A DNA stretch of 64,000 nt from Arthrobacter sp. D5-1 (GTDB lineage Bacteria; Actinomycetota; Actinomycetes; Actinomycetales; Micrococcaceae), in contig NZ_CP014572.1 in assembly GCF_017357425.1 (NCBI RefSeq), positions 124,001 through 188,000 on the forward strand, given 5' to 3'. A program made the translations under genes and the position numbers. Numbering within the stretch: the first letter of the stretch is position 1; every line of letters begins with the position of its first letter. Positions 63,347 to 64,000 of this stretch are shown here, piece by piece. The notes beneath the pieces were generated by a model. That model was not told the origin of the DNA. It ran no database searches and was given only the letters and a program-made list of their open reading frames with translations.

Positions 63347-64000
63347 ACGAGCTCCTCGCTTTCGATCGTGTTCAGTCGTGCCAGGATTTCGCCTGTCAGC
63401 TGCTCGAACTCTTCTGCCAGTCCCCCAGCATTACGGGAAAAGAAACCATCCGTGGGCTTCTCCCCCGCCCGGAGTGCCTTGAGGCGTTTCTTTTGAGCAT
63501 CCGTAACTGCTCCCTCAAGTTCGTGGAAAAGTAACCCCTTACGCCGGGCGTCTGCACTTGCACTTTCAAGACTACGGATCCTTGTTTCGAATACTGGGGC
63601 TACTTCTCCAAGCATCTCAGCGAGGGTGTCTCTTACACTGCGCTCAAGTCTCATCGACCGTGGTCCGACGCCAAAGAGCACAATGCCGGCTAGCTGCAGC
63701 GCTGGGTTCCGGTCCCGCACGGCCATGAACCGCCGTGCGATACGTTCTACCCCGTCAATGCTGGCGTCATCTGACTTCGTTGGAATCACGACGGCGCTTG
63801 AGATGGCGAATGCTCCCTCGACCAACACCCTCTCCCCCGGTGGGGTGTCAATCAGGATAAGGTCATAATCGTCGGCCAACGGCGCCAACACTGCGTAGAG
63901 CATGTCACCGAAGTCGGCTGCGTCCGAGCGACTGGAACGGGAAACCATTAGACCCTGGATGTCTTCTAGTTCTTGACCACCCGGTATAACGTCGAGGTTC
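63343..64000 (-). CDS. parA: ParA family partition ATPase (5' end outside window)
   Basis: About 219 C-terminal residues. Seen are YDLILIDTPPGERVLVEGAF (Walker A' partner region), VVIPTKSDDASIDGVERIA and LAGIVLFGVGPRSMRLERSV. The P-loop start lies beyond the window edge; the frame is open to base 64000. It drives plasmid segregation with the downstream ParB-like protein. Confidence 0.85.
   Translation of the reverse strand, partial: NLDVIPGGQELEDIQGLMVSRSSRSDAADFGDMLYAVLAPLADDYDLILIDTPPGERVLVEGAFAISSAVVIPTKSDDASIDGVERIARRFMAVRDRNPALQLAGIVLFGVGPRSMRLERSVRDTLAEMLGEVAPVFETRIRSLESASADARRKGLLFHELEGAVTDAQKKRLKALRAGEKPTDGFFSRNAGGLAEEFEQLTGEILARLNTIESEELV

Overview
The window looks like part of a large conjugative plasmid (or plasmid-like accessory replicon) of a high-GC actinobacterium, most likely an Arthrobacter/Pseudarthrobacter-type member of the Micrococcaceae. 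The reasons are the GC-rich codon use, frequent GTG/TTG starts, an actinobacterial type IV secretion set (SCO6880-like protein, DUF4913, DUF6668), an AEP-primase-type plasmid replication protein beside ParA/ParB, and decayed IS110 and ISL3 elements. Gene identities come from reading motifs in the translations; no database search was run.

Layout. 0.2-2.4 kb: a secreted beta-propeller phytase with an exact tandem duplication of a 101-residue module. 2.4-7.1 kb: transposon wreckage and a frameshifted helicase-associated-domain gene. 7.1-21 kb: an RNase J paralogue, MFS transporter, two SulP anion transporters, two MerR regulators plus one MerR-like protein, a release-factor-3 paralogue, an OafA-like acyltransferase and an NhaA antiporter. 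Five copies of one palindromic operator, one extending to a perfect 40-bp palindrome, sit in the promoter regions of this block, which is nearly mirror-symmetric. 21-26 kb: a copper-type P1B ATPase divergent from an MFS exporter, with CsoR-type boxes. 26-32 kb: a LysM/NlpC hydrolase behind an apparent c-di-AMP (ydaO) riboswitch, a DsbA-CcdA-CxxC membrane protein operon, a GntR/HutC regulator and a lipoprotein. Three near-identical palindromes here predict a GntR regulon. 32-38 kb: a cst-like sulfide/persulfide detoxification cluster with a CstR-like regulator, DUF302, DsrE, four small rhodaneses, TauE, thioredoxin and a CstB-like persulfide dioxygenase-rhodanese fusion. 38-41 kb: MFS, DUF2243 and CtaG. 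41-44 kb: serine recombinase, DUF1016/YhcG nuclease and a secreted trypsin-like lipoprotein. 44-56 kb: one long minus-strand conjugation operon from a CHAP/lysozyme-like hydrolase to the coupling protein. 56.5-60.5 kb: small regulators and a four-gene ImmA/IrrE - MAB_1171c-like - membrane - XRE operon bracketed by related paired palindromes. 60.6-64 kb: replication protein and ParAB, with ParA running off the window end.

Taken together this is a mobile stress-resistance plasmid. Cargo for metal, thiol-redox and reactive-sulfur stress, plus a less understood MerR-controlled RNA/translation/anion-transport block, is joined to a transfer and maintenance backbone. No relaxase, CRISPR array, tRNA or rRNA was seen.
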